64,000 bases of DNA from Pyronema omphalodes. Its lineage: Eukaryota; Ascomycota; Pezizomycetes; Pezizales; Pyronemataceae. The first letter of the stretch is position 1. Every line of letters starts with the position of its first letter. The position numbers and the translations under genes are program-made. The stretch is from contig JAJJXM010000008.1 of assembly GCA_024516155.1 (NCBI GenBank), forward strand, positions 620,001 to 684,000. The letters are read 5' to 3'. Under the pieces are notes generated by a model. It was given only the letters and a program-made list of their open reading frames with translations. It had not been told where the DNA came from and did not search any database. Positions 49,761 through 61,085 of the stretch are shown in pieces.

Positions 49761-51015
49761 CATGAGGCCCGCAGATTCCGTTGCCACGCAGATCTGAGAA
49801 CAGACTCATGATATCCGATAGCAATAGCTCAGCCGCTACGTGGCTATCTCATCTGTGATTTTGACACAGGAAGCGAGAGATGTGGCTGACAAACAAAAGC
49901 GAAGATGAAACAATGATAAAACGTTACCGAGTGCGTCATGATGAGGCGAAGTGGTCGATTATTGGCAACATCTCATCCGGTCTATTTTTGGAATGGTATA
50001 ATGGCTAGTAACAGAGCGCTTTCAACTCCATCAACCTTTTTTCTGCGATGGGGATCAAATACGTCACTGGTTCATCGACGTGGCTTGCGTTTTCTGTTTA
50101 GGATGCTCGCGTGAGTTAAATGACTCTGAGATCGCAAGATAGGTAACTATAGAAGGAATTCCCTCCACATCAGTGAGTGTGAGGATTGAAATATTATCTT
50201 TATATCGTCATTAAGGTCTTATCAGGTGCATGTGGGAAGTTGCACCGCATTTCCCTGGGCGTATTTATCAGCATACCTACCGCGACTCTGTTTGATGTCG
50301 AATTTCGCCTACCCCAGTATCGGAAGCCTCTGCATCACTATTTCAGGACCCGTAAGTATCCTGAACGTGTTGAACGACAGCCGGTACTCCGCATGGATCA
50401 TTGAAATTACCGCATAGTACGTCAGCTAGCTCTCAAGAGAGATGTTTTCCATCAACACAAAAGATTCAACAAAACAAGCGACATCGCGTTGCAGGAGCTA
50501 TCCAGTGGAAACGCCACGTACCTTATTCACAACCCGTGCCAACCCCAACCGCTATATGACCTTGATATTATAAATCTCCGCCCTACCCCATCAAAATTCA
50601 AGCCGAAAGCCGAATCAGCAAGCGATCGGAGACATTCGGATTGTGATCCGAAGCGATCTAGCCTCAACATGCTTTAGAAACGGCGGGACTCTGAATTTAG
50701 ATCTAAACCACTGGCTATATAGCAATATTCAAGCCGAAATTCAAATCTTATTGATAATTGCCGGAAGGCATGAAGGTGAGATTTCATGATTCAACTCAGA
50801 TTTCACTCAACTGCTCAAATCATCAACTATCAATATAACATAAAATGGAGCTCTGGTTGCCACAGTCCTTACCATTTACTTAATCCTAGACAAAAATACA
50901 CATTTTCAATTTGGCGGCTGGGCAGAGCAAAACGATGTCCGGCACTCATTCACACCACGTCAAACCATCTCAGACCGGTGCAAAATTTACCCCGGTGATG
51001 AAATACGTTTAAAGA

Positions 51016-52089
51016 TTTGTAGCTCGTTAGATCTCATTCAGGATTCTTTTAGACAATGGTTGGAACAGGGATGAGGTGTGCACATATATCCTCGCTGCCT
51101 CAACCAACCCGACGACCTTGCTGGAAAGGGACTTCTAGAGCTTCCCTCGGCAGTTGATGATTCATCCCCACCCACACCCTTTACACACCCCAGCGCTGGG
51201 ATACTTTCACTACATATTCATCTCAGATTAAGGTGAGCTAATTTACAACAAATTAGCAGGATGTGATTAGGCGGAACTGACATCGGGGATTGAGTATCTT
51301 TAAGATTTAGGGCCGTCATTGTGTTTGGCCCAGGCTGACGTTTTGGGAGAGAGAAGAAATGTATGGGATAGGAAATAATAAGTGAGAGCAGGATGTGTCA
51401 ACCCAATACCCTTGGATGTGAGGGGGTGGTACGGAAACTAGAGTATCTGGGAAAACAATAGTAGCAGCGGCAAGAGTGAGATAATGAAAGATATACAATA
51501 TAACGCACAAAATATAGCTACAAGCCTATATATTTCCCTACCTATAATTATAATAAAAAAGGAGGGGTATCTCGAACATTTTAATGTTTTGGCGCGGGTG
51601 TCGTGAATGATTGCCGTAACATGTATCCCCGCACCCGGACCCAGATTCTTATTTGAATGCCTTTTTTTTGAAGATGAGACCGGAGAGATTATTGATGGAA
51701 CAAGGTGGGGGACCTTATTCTGGATTTTCGGGGCTTTTGGGACTGTCGGTTGAGGGTTAGGGTTAGGCTTTAAGGGGGGTACAACCGACTGTATTGGGGG
51801 TTGTTAGCTGCGGGTGAGATTTAGTGTAATTACCTATGGTTTTTTATTATAGAGTTTGGATTCTACGATTTTTTTTTAAGTAATTGGGGTTGAAAGTGTT
51901 TTTTTTTTGTTTCAGAGCAGAAAATATTCACTAAAAATTGTTTTGAATCTGTTTGATTTTCTTTTTCTGCTTTTTTTTTTCGTTCCGTGTGACTCTTGTC
52001 GCTTTTTGATTTAATGCCTTTTTGATTATTGAAGATATCACGTGCAGAAGCATTGTGCACGGACTAGTACGGGCGAGTTATTTTATATC
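51016..52089. other. Spacer between right arm and chitin-binding gene array
   Basis: No gene is seen. It contains GGGTTAGGGTTAGG near 51755 (two telomere-like units only) and T-rich runs near 51870-51980. Confidence 0.5.
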
Positions 52090-52197
52090 CATCTTAATAT
52101 ATTCCATAATTACAATTACGCATTATCTATCCATCATATGTAGCTATCCATCCAACTACTCCTCCCAGCCTCTAGCTAATCAGCCAAAAGCAACCGT

Positions 52198-52584
52198 TTA
52201 GTGCTTCTTGTAGCAAATAGCGTTCTCCTTGTAATCACACCAGTTGTTCTGGGTAGCGAAGTAGAGTCCCTTAGGACAGTCAATCTTGACGGGTCCCCAG
52301 GGGTTGCACTTCCAGAAGACAGTGCAGTCGGAGTCGTCGGGGAGGAGGTAGTGCTTGTCCTCTCTCCACGGGGGGCAGCTGTAGGTGTCGCGTGTTAGCT
52401 TTTTCGAGTTCATGGAGGGAAATTGTTGATTCATTATCCGCCAATCTTCACCTCGAAGGATTGAGGCATAACCATGGGAAGTAATGAGATGGATAATCAA
52501 GAAGAATAAAACTTACGTTCCAACAGCAGCTCCAAGAGCAGAGGAAGCGAAAGCAAGGACGACAGCAACGGTAGAGAAATGCAT
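52198..52584 (-). CDS. Secreted chitin-binding CBM14 (ChtBD2) protein, copy 1
   Basis: Exon 1 is 52584-52517 and exon 2 is 52378-52198 (intron 138 bp); the product is 82 residues. Exon 1 encodes almost exactly the signal peptide (MHFSTVAVVLAFASSALG); copies 2-6 have MQF. Exon 2 encodes one domain with six cysteines spaced C-x16-C-x5-C-x9-C-x12-C-x7-C, the peritrophin-A/CBM14 pattern of invertebrate chitin binders and fungal Avr4. Conserved aromatic and Gly positions (FWKC, GLYF, NWCDY) fit the chitin-binding face. This copy has QNNW and ends KKH (subtype 1). A TATATAG box lies about 115 bp upstream of the ATG. By analogy with Avr4 it may coat hyphal chitin against plant chitinases; that role is inference. 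Confidence 0.9.
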
Positions 52585-52763
52585 GTTTGTTGATGCTTAA
52601 GGAGGTTGTTTATTGGTTGTTTAAAGAGTGTGTTTGTGTATTAAGCAAGTGTGACTTGTTGGATGAAGAATGGGAACGGAAGAGCAGATGTATGAGAGTT
52701 ATATAGAAATTATGCTTCTGTGCTTCTGTAAGAAAAGGGAGTAACAGTGTCAATGTCGATATC

Positions 52764-52889
52764 CCTTGCTACGTGCCGCTACTACTAGATCCCGTTGTAC
52801 TAGTGTAGGGAAACGCTAGAGGATCCCAAAATTGGCTGCAAGATGCGGCCCTGTAGCTGGAGCCGAACCGAAGGAACCGAAGCCGCGTA
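52764..52889 (-). promoter_or_regulatory. Conserved upstream block, copy 1
   Basis: The block contains CGCTACTACTAGATCCCGTT and GATGCGGCCCTG, ending with CCGAAGCCGCG, about 180-305 bp upstream of the copy 1 ATG. It is shared with copies 2, 3, 4 and 6 and is far better conserved than the surrounding spacer. Confidence 0.55.
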
Positions 52890-54236
52890 TCCAATAGTAC
52901 AGAACACCATTTGAATACTTTAAGGCCTAGCCTGGACAGGATCTATATCGGGGGGTTAAGATTTATATTGTCAAAAAGGAGCATTGCCATGATATGTATA
53001 TCGCGTGGCAGCCCAGGAGCCGTGGCCAGTATGGTGCTATGTCTGGTGCTATGTATGGAAGGCTCCACGGCTTCCATGCATTTCATAGGTTCTAAGCATA
53101 CATATGTAGCTTCGGAATCGGGCTCGCCTCAAGACACCGAATTTGATCATCATAAGCTAGTTTATTCGGTTAGAACGGCGGTTCTCACCTATGGTGCGTT
53201 AGCTAGTTCGCTAACCTCGCTTCAACTCCCGAGCAACCGAATTCTTACCTGTCAATTCGGTTCATATCGCACGATGAGAACTCCCTATATGACATAGAAT
53301 GAGTATGACACGACCGATAGTGAAGCAGATTATGTTTACTTTGTTTCAGTCTCAGGGGAATGTTTCATTTCTGCCATCTTGTTTATGTACACAGAAAAGG
53401 CTTTTTCAAAAATAATCGTGACATATGGTAATGTTTAGGTAAAATATTATGTTATGCATATACACATAGAAACCATGTTTTTTGATTTTCCATTCCCATA
53501 TTCCTTCCAATTTGTTTTATTGCATATTGATTTTTGTTCCTTGTTTATGTTTACCCGGGTAGATCAAGTAAATTAGTTCCATTATGTGCATTCTAATCAT
53601 AAAACAGAACAAAAAAAAACAATCAAGCTGGTGTACAGGTAGTTAAATAATATTATCTCATTGAACCATTAACTTTCTTCAGACTTCGCTGACCTTCACA
53701 TATCTATGCTGCTATGCATGGTATTCACATTCTGATCGTTATTTCGTCAAGAGACCGGAAAACGCAGTGCCGTATCAATTGTCCGTGGCTTTCTTCCCCA
53801 AAACCCCATACACAGAGATAGATGTAGCAGATGAAACTTCTTGGTAACGATTACTGTGCATTGCTTGTTTTTTTTTTCTGACTCTGTTCAGAAACCCTGT
53901 TTTGCCCTTGTTATTTCCGACAATGCTAAATTCGTGGTTGGTAAGAGATAACTTAAAATAAGGCGTAATTGTAGATCTGAGGAATGGGCACAGAAGCCAA
54001 GGCATCAAGTGGGACTCGGAAGTCGGTTGATACCACTATATATCACATGAAGCATTGTGCAAGGCCTAGTACAGACTAGTTACTTTAGATCCATATTGAT
54101 GTATTTCATAATTACAATTACGCATTAAACGTATGGCCCTATCCATCCATTGTATTCATTCCCTTCAATCCACCCTCCAGCTTCTAGCTGATCAACCAGA
54201 ATGCCCTAAACGCTGGCCAAAAAAAAAGGCAACCAC

Positions 54237-54644
54237 TTAGTGCTTCTTGTAGCAGATAGCGTTCTCCTTGTAGTCACACCAGTTGTTCTGGGTAGCGAAG
54301 TAGAGTCCCTTAGGACAGTCGATCTTGACGGGTCCCCAGGGGTTGCACTTCCAGAAGACGGTACAGTCGGAGTCGTCGGGGAGGAGGTAGTGCTTGTCCT
54401 CTCTCCACGGAGGGCAGCTGGAGATATGTGTTAGCTTTTTTGGTTCATAGTGGTGAAGATATCGTTGTTTTTCCAAGATTCAATCTTGCATCCCATATTG
54501 GGCAGGCTGAATTCATTGATTAAAGCAAGGAAAGGATAGGATATGATGAAGAACGATGATGAAGGATAAGACTTACGATCCAACAGCAGCTCCAAGAGCG
54601 GAGGAAGCGAATGCAAGGACAACGGCAACGGTGGAGAACTGCAT
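54237..54644 (-). CDS. Secreted chitin-binding CBM14 (ChtBD2) protein, copy 2
   Basis: Exon 1 is 54644-54577 and exon 2 is 54417-54237; the 159-bp intron is the longest of the family; 82 residues. The signal peptide is MQFSTVAVVLAFASSALG. The residue before the first domain cysteine is Ser, encoded across the splice (TC|C), where copies 1, 5 and 6 have Thr. The domain is of subtype 1 (QNNW, KKH). A TATATAG box lies about 118 bp upstream, and the conserved 3' ATTACAATTACG element lies about 120 bp beyond the stop. Confidence 0.9.
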
Positions 54645-54825
54645 TTTTGTTGTTGTTTGTTTGGGTGGCTTGTTGTTGGTTGCTGAAGAGTGTGTTTATT
54701 GTATTAAGCGAGTGCGACTTGTTGAATGCAGAACAACAACGGGTGTGCAAAGAGGGGAATTATATAGAATAATTTCTTCTGCGATTAAAAGGGGAGTATC
54801 AGTACAGTCGGTATCAATATCGATA

Positions 54826-54960
54826 TCCCCTACTACGTGACGCTACTATTAGATCCCGTTGTGCTAGTGGAGAACTAGTGAATCCCAGAAAAGGCTGCGA
54901 GATGCGGCCCTGCAGCTAGCTACAGGCGAACCCGGAACCGAAGGAATTGAAGCCGCGAAA
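54826..54960 (-). promoter_or_regulatory. Conserved upstream block, copy 2
   Basis: Same block as upstream of copy 1 (CTATTAGATCCCGTTGTG, GATGCGGCCCTGCAGC, GAAGCCGCG), with a GCTAGCTACAGGCGAACC insertion shared with copy 3. Confidence 0.55.
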
Positions 54961-56321
54961 CGAGTATACATAGAATCTATCACATAGGCCTATTCTGGAC
55001 GGCATCTATACCATGAGATTCGGCTCTATGACACATAAAAAAAAGTATGTTTGTCGCGTGGCCGTTCAGGGGCTTTAGCCATCACGGTTGTCAAAAGGCG
55101 CTTAGGGTTTAGGTTTCATGGTAGCACTTGGGGCTCAGGTGATTATCAGGCGGAGGTGGAGCTTCTGTATAAGGTATATCTTCTGCTAAGGACCTGTAGA
55201 GTTTAATCGCAATCTTTCTCAATAAATGCACTCCTCCATCTCCACTTTTCTCCCATTTTCTCGTTCAATAATGGTGCTATTTACTATGTGTATTATTTGT
55301 TATGAGTTGAATGGCTTCTATGGCTTCTATGGCTTCTGCGGGTTCGACGGGTTCTCCGGGTTTCATGTACGCGTAAATATGTAGCCTACCTGCCTCAGTT
55401 CCGGGCTCGCCTCAAAACACTGGATTCGATCATCAGTAGCTAGCTTGGTTTTTGACGTTAGCACGGAAGCCTGGAAGCTAGCATGGAAGCATGCAGGTTC
55501 CTACATATGCACATTGCACATACTACAGATTACTAACATCGCTAACCTCGCTTCAACTCCCGAGCACCTTCCTGTCGGTGAATGGGATTCGATCCCGTTG
55601 ACGATAACTTATCGTATGTATGTAATTATGGTCTGATCATGCTTGTATTTATTTTCGGGCTGTCTAATTATTTATTTTGTTTGTTTGTTGATATTCATTC
55701 TTTTTGTTTATTTTGTGCCGGGGACATTAGAACAGTACATGCCAAACATGCAACAAAACAACTGATTGAGCTTCTGCATGTGTAGTGAGACTGTCTCATT
55801 ATTCCATCAAATCAGTGATACGCTCACTATTTTCGCATGGTGTTTATATCGCTCGTTTCGGAGCTTTCGAAGGTTTCACAGAAAATGCAATGGAATATGC
55901 TATCAATTGTCGATGGACTTTTTCCCCGAAAACCTGTTCACATAGATAGATGTAACAGATGGAACTTCTCCGTAACAACTGCTATGCATTACTGGTTTTG
56001 TTTTCCTTGTCAACAGACCATGTCTTGCCCTTTAACCTCCCGATAATTTTGGATTCGTGGTTGGAAGGAGATAATATCACAAGAGGTGTATCATGGGTAC
56101 AGAAGTAAAGGCACCCAGTCGTGACTCGTAATTCGAGCGATACAGCTATATATCACACGATAAGAACATCGTGCATGGTCTAGCGCAGACCACTTTCTTT
56201 ACATCCATATTAATGTATTTCATAATTACAATTACGCATTATCTATCCATCGTATCCATCCAACCAATCATTCCCATCACGAAATACCCCCAGCTTCTAG
56301 CCCATCAGCCAAAGCAACCGC

Positions 56322-56684
56322 TTAGTGCTTCTTGTAGCAAATGGCGTTCTCCTTGTAATCACACCAGTTGTTCTGGGTAGCGAAGTAGAGTCCCTTAGGA
56401 CAGTCGATCTTGACGGGTCCCCATGGGTTACACTTCCAGAAGACGGTACAGTCGGAGTCGTCGGGAAGGAGGTAGTGCTTGTCCTCTCTCCAGGGAGGGC
56501 AGCTGGAGATATGTGTTAGCTTTTTTGGTTCATGGAGATTTAAGATTTACTTCGCATCCCACGCTAGAGGAAAGCAAAGGATATGATGAAGAACGATGAT
56601 GAAGGATAAGACTTACGATCCAACAGCAGCTCCAAGAGCAGAGGAAGCAAAAGCAAGGACAACGGCAACGGTGGAGAACTGCAT
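56322..56684 (-). CDS. Secreted chitin-binding CBM14 (ChtBD2) protein, copy 3
   Basis: Exon 1 is 56684-56617 and exon 2 is 56502-56322 (intron 114 bp); 82 residues. The signal peptide is as in copy 2 and the mature domain is of subtype 1 (QNNW, KKH). Promoter and leader sequences are closest to copy 2, including the upstream block and the CTGCGATTAAAAGGG stretch, so copies 2 and 3 are probably the latest pair among the tandem units. A TATATAG box lies about 113 bp upstream. Confidence 0.9.
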
Positions 56685-56865
56685 TTTTGTTGTTTGTTTG
56701 GGTGGTTTGTTGTTGGTTGTTGAAGAGTGTATTTATGTATTGAGCAAGTGTGAGTTGTTGAAAGAAGAAGAACCACGGTCCAGCAGAGGTAGGGGATTTA
56801 TATAGAAGAATTTCTTCTGCGATTAAAAGGGTAGTATCAGTACAGTCGGTATCAATATCGATATC

Positions 56866-57000
56866 CCCTACTACGCGACGCTACTACTAGATCCCGTTGT
56901 GCTAGCGGGAAACTAGGCAATCCCAAAAGAGGCTGCAAGATGCGGCCCTGCAGCTAGCTACAGGCGAACCCGGAACCGAAGGAATGGAAGCCGCGAAAAG
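56866..57000 (-). promoter_or_regulatory. Conserved upstream block, copy 3
   Basis: Nearly identical to the copy 2 block (CTACTAGATCCCGTTGTG, GATGCGGCCCTGCAGC, GAAGCCGCG). Confidence 0.55.
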
Positions 57001-58355
57001 AGTATGCACATAGAATGCATCATAAAAATACTTTAAGGCCTAGGCTGGGCGGAATCTATTGCATCAGATTCGGCTGTATGATAATCAAAAATGGGTATTT
57101 CTGTCGCGTGGCCATCCAGGGGCTGTAGCCAGTATGGTTGTCGAAAGGCGCCTAGGGTTTAGGTTTCTTCGTAGCGCTTAGGGCTCAGGTGATTGGCAGG
57201 TGGAGGTGGAGCTTCAGAACAAGTATTTCTTCTGCTATAGCTGTGTAGAGTTAGATCACTATCGTTCTCAATTAATACACTCCTCCACCTCCACTTTTCT
57301 CCCATTTTTTCGTTCGATATTGGTGCTATGTATGTTATTTACTATGACTTCAATGGGTTTTACGAGTTTACGGGGTCTCTAGGTTCTACGGGTTTTCTGA
57401 GTTCTAGGTGTCAATATGTAGCCTATGTATCCGCCTCAGTTCCGGGCTCGCTTCAAAACACTGGATTCGATCACCAGGAGATAGCTTGGTTTTTGACGTT
57501 AGCACGGAAGCCTGGACGTTAGCACGGAAGCATGCAGGTTCCTATGTACATATTACAGTTTACTAATCTCGTTAACCTCGCTTCAGATCCCGAGCACCTT
57601 CGCGCCGGTGAATTCGATTTGATATCGTATGCATGTATGGACTGATTGTGCTTACATCTTTTTGTTTTTCGGGTCGTTTCATTTTCTTGTATATCAAGAA
57701 AAGAATTCTGTAGGACAGTATATTTTATTATTTGTTTGCATTTAATTTTTGTTTATTTTCACCCGGCTATATCAGGCTTGTGTATATGTATTTAGGCATT
57801 ATTATTTCATCAAAGCAGTAACTTTGGAACCTCACTCTTCGGGTATTTACGCTGGGTCGCTACGCACGGTATTCGGATCATTCTTTTCGGAGCTTTTGAA
57901 GGTTTTACAAAATACGCAATGCTTTTTCCCCCGAAATCCTATGCACAGACATTAAAGCAATAGATGAAACTTCTCCGTAACAACTGCTTTGCATTGCTTG
58001 TTATGTTTTCCTTGTGAACAAACCATATCGTGATCTTTTTACTCCCCGGTCTCCGAGGAAACAATGCAATGGCCTGAATCGAGGTTCATAGGATATAATA
58101 TCAGAAATGGGCACAGAAACCAAAGCATCAAGTCGTAACTCGTCAGTCGTGTGATACGTACCACTAAATGATCACATGATAGACACATTTTGCACGGTTC
58201 AGTACAGACCAATTACTTTGTGTCCATATTAATGTATTTCATAATTACAATTACGCATTAAACGTATAACCTTATCTATCCATCATATACAACCATTGCC
58301 CTCAATTCTCCCTCCCTCCATCCTTGCCATAGTCAAGATGGCTAAAAGGAACCAC

Positions 58356-58727
58356 TTAGTTCTTCTTGTAGCAAATGGCGTTCTCCTTGTAGTCACACCA
58401 GTTGTGCTGGGTGGCGAAGTAGAGTCCCTTGGGACAGTCGATCTTGACGGGTCCCCAGGGGTTGCACTTCCAGAAGACAGTGCAGTCAGAGTCGTCGGGG
58501 AGGAGGTAGTGCTTGTCCTCTCTCCAGGGAGGGCAGCTGGATATATTTGTTAGCTTTTTGGGGTTTGTAAAAGGGGATTCAATCATCTTCCTGTAATCTG
58601 CACCTCAAATGATTGAGGAAAGAAAGGATGAGGAAGAAGAGGCGGAAGGCAAAACTTACGATCCAACAGCAGCTCCAAGAGCAGAGGAAGCGAAAGCAAG
58701 GACAACGGCAACGGTAGAGAACTGCAT
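58356..58727 (-). CDS. Secreted chitin-binding CBM14 (ChtBD2) protein, copy 4
   Basis: Exon 1 is 58727-58660 and exon 2 is 58536-58356 (intron 123 bp); 82 residues. The signal peptide is MQFSTVAVVLAFASSALG with Ser before the first cysteine. The mature domain is of subtype 2: QHNW in place of QNNW, and ending KKN in place of KKH. A TATATAG box lies about 122 bp upstream of the ATG. Confidence 0.9.
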
Positions 58728-58918
58728 TTTTGTTGTTGTTGGTTGGTTGGTTGGTTTGGTGTTGGTTGTTGAAGAGTGTGTGTTTATGTATTAAGCTCGT
58801 GTGACTTGTGTGATGAAGAATAACAACGGTAGAGCAGCGGTATGGGAGTTATATAGAAAACCTTCTGCTGTACTTCTGCAACAAAAAGGGAGAACAGTAT
58901 CAATATCGATATCCCTAT

Positions 58919-59052
58919 CCCTTACTACTCGCCACTACCACTAGATCCCGTTGTACTAGTGGGGAACTAGTAAATCCCAAAAGAGGCTGCGAGATGCGGC
59001 CTTGTAGCTAGCTAGCGAAGGCGAACCCGGAAGCGAAGAGATGGAAGCCCCG
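58919..59052 (-). promoter_or_regulatory. Conserved upstream block, copy 4
   Basis: Same block (CCACTAGATCCCGTTGTA, GATGCGGCCTTG, GAAGCCCCG), slightly more diverged than in copies 2 and 3. Confidence 0.5.
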
Positions 59053-60624
59053 TAGAGAGTATGTATGATAATTCAAAGTCTAGGCTGGCCGGAATATATG
59101 TCATGAAGTTAGGCCATGGTGATACATAAAAAGGAGCAAGCATGTATGTCGCGTGGCCAGCATAGTGCTATATATGTATGCTATGCACCATGGGTTCTAT
59201 ATGTTCTCTGCATGGGTTCTATGTCTTCCCTGCATGGGTTCTATGTGTTCTACGAATTTCATGGGTTCCTATGGCCCCGGAGTCGCTCGCTTCAAGTCAC
59301 TGGATTCGATCATCATCAGCTAGCCTGGTTTTCGAGGTTAGCGCGGAAGCATTGACGTTCGCACGGAAGCATGCTTATGCGCACCATAATCGCTAACCTC
59401 ACTAGCTTCGCTGACCTTGCTATGTAACCTCAATTCTACTCCTGAGCACCCCCCCCCTTCCCCCCGACGGTCAATTGGACTGTGTTTATATGGTAGTCAA
59501 GGTGTACATGGGGTACACTTGAAGCTGCACTGGAGGGTTGAAGAAACTCATTGTTTGTATGTATGGGCATATATCACGGCTGATAAAGGATTGATTATTG
59601 ATAGTCGATTGTAGAAATTTGTTTACCTCCTTTTTTTGTTTCAATGGGTGTTGGAATTATTGTCTAGTATACGGGAATTATGAAACAATGATGGGGGTTG
59701 TATTTTTTATCTAAGATATTATCTTATTGTATGTATTATAGTTAGGTATATAGAAGCCTTGTTATGATTTTTGTTGTTGTTTACCCGGGTACATCCAGTG
59801 CATTAATTGCATTAAGCCCATACCAACCATGATTCCTAAAACAACACAAAAAAACTAATCAATCATCGGCTTTTATAGTCTTAGATATATAACATTCTTT
59901 CATTAATCCAGTGCCCTATTCCAATCTTCAGGTATCTGTGCTGCTATCATCTACGCACGGTATCCGGATCATTCTTTTGTCCCGACTCCTGAGGGCGGAA
60001 AAAGCAATACCATATCAATTGTCCGTGCCTTTTGTCTCCGAAACTCCGTGCACAAGATGAATGTAACAGATGAAACAATACAGTTGCGATGGTTGAGCGT
60101 TGCTTGTTTTTTTATTCTTGTGCATGAATCACTTTGTGTCCTGTGCTGTATGTTCTGTGGGCTGTGTTCTGTGCCCTGTGCATTTTGTTTTTTTTTTCTC
60201 CGTGGATCACCGAGGAAATCATGCAATAGTTGGAACTACGATTGATAGGAGTCTGGAGATAACAGAAAAAAAGGTGAAGTGAGGTATGTGTGTACAGCGG
60301 TTTCAGGCTAAGACACCGAATCGTGGCTTGTAAGTCGAGTGATACGACCGCTATTATTGAGGAAGTTGAATTATAGGAGACTTGTAATTCTCAGCGATTC
60401 TCAGATAGTTTCTATCGATACCCTTTTAAACTTCAGTTTTTGTTTGTTCATTTACGATATCACATAAGCGAAGCATTATGAACCGCAATATGGGCGAGTT
60501 TGTTTATATATCCATCTTAATATATTCCATAATTACAATTACGCATTATCTATCCATCATATCCAACCAACCAACCATTCCCATCACCAAATACCCCCAG
60601 CTTCTAACCCTCAGAAGCAACCAC

Positions 60625-60963
60625 TTAGTTCTTCTTGTAGCAGATAGCGTTTTCCTTGTAGTCACACCAGTTGTGCTGGGTGGCGAAATAGAGTCCCTTG
60701 GGGCAGTCGATCTTGACGGGTCCCCAGGGGTTGCACTTCCAGAAGACGGTACAGTCGGAGTCGTCGGGAAGGAGGTAGTGCTTGTCCTCTCTCCAGGGAG
60801 GGCAGCTGTGGGGTTTGTGTTAGCGTTTGCGTTTGCGTTTTGGGGTTTCATAAGGAAGGAGGATGTGAGGAAGCATGATGGTGATGATAACTTACGTTCC
60901 AACAGCGGCTCCAAGAGCGGAGGAAGCGAAAGCAAGGACAACGGCAACGGTGGAGAACTGCAT
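60625..60963 (-). CDS. Secreted chitin-binding CBM14 (ChtBD2) protein, copy 5
   Basis: Exon 1 is 60963-60896 and exon 2 is 60805-60625 (intron 90 bp); 82 residues. It is subtype 2 (QHNW, KKN) with Thr before the first cysteine. Exons and intron (GCGTTTGCGTTTGCG) are closest to the inverted copy 6. Leader and TATATAT box (about 110 bp upstream) are kept, but from about 61085 the sequence upstream no longer matches the promoter block of the other copies and instead matches spacer that normally lies downstream of these genes (CGCACGGTATTCACATTC). It may therefore be expressed differently. Confidence 0.9.
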
Positions 60964-61085
60964 TTTTGTTGTTGGTTGGTTGAGGTGGTTGTTTGAAGAG
61001 GGAGTGTGTGTATGAAGCGAGTGTGAGTTGTTGGATGAAGAACAAGAATCGATGGAGGGTAAAGACTGGGAGTTATATATCTGGA

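Larger units (their letters stand above)
44915..51015 (+). repeat. Right arm of about 6.1-kb inverted repeat
   Basis: Inverted copy of about 8200-14340. In order it holds edge homology (TATAGAAAGAAA, TTGCACATGTACAG), the two-exon gene at 45630, the minus-strand microgene at 47412, a TTAGGGTTAG-containing block (read on minus near 47870), five tandem units (48470-49760), and an outer block ending near GTGAGATTTCATGATTCAACTCA and GGCGGCTGGG. Best-conserved parts are about 95-97% identical to the left arm, and the edges about 70%. The right-arm copy of the main gene is intact. Confidence 0.85.
52090..61085 (-). repeat. Tandem segmental duplication: five units of about 2.05-2.27 kb
   Basis: Stop codons of the five minus-strand genes lie at 52198, 54237, 56322, 58356 and 60625, so units are 2039, 2085, 2034 and 2269 bp long. 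Each unit carries a 3' element (ATTCCATAATTACAATTACG type), the two-exon gene, a TATA box, an upstream block (ACTAGATCCCGTTGT...GATGCGGCC) and a long spacer with GTCGCGTGGC and CACTGGATTCGATCA motifs. Spacers have diverged far more than the exons, which means the duplications are not recent or the exons are under strong constraint. Confidence 0.85.

Noticed and set aside
51750..51770. GGGTTAGGGTTAGG, and similar TTAGGGTTAG inside both arms (about 11370 and 47870)
   Set aside because: Only about two telomere-like units each; not enough to suggest a telomere or interstitial telomere array.
52911..53297. 128-codon frame in the spacer upstream of copy 1
   Set aside because: The spacer is repeated upstream of copies 2-4, where this frame is broken; it looks like spacer DNA.
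54556..54840. Frames opposite the chitin-binding exons and promoters
   Set aside because: These are antisense shadows of the real exons; each of the six genes shows equivalent ones.
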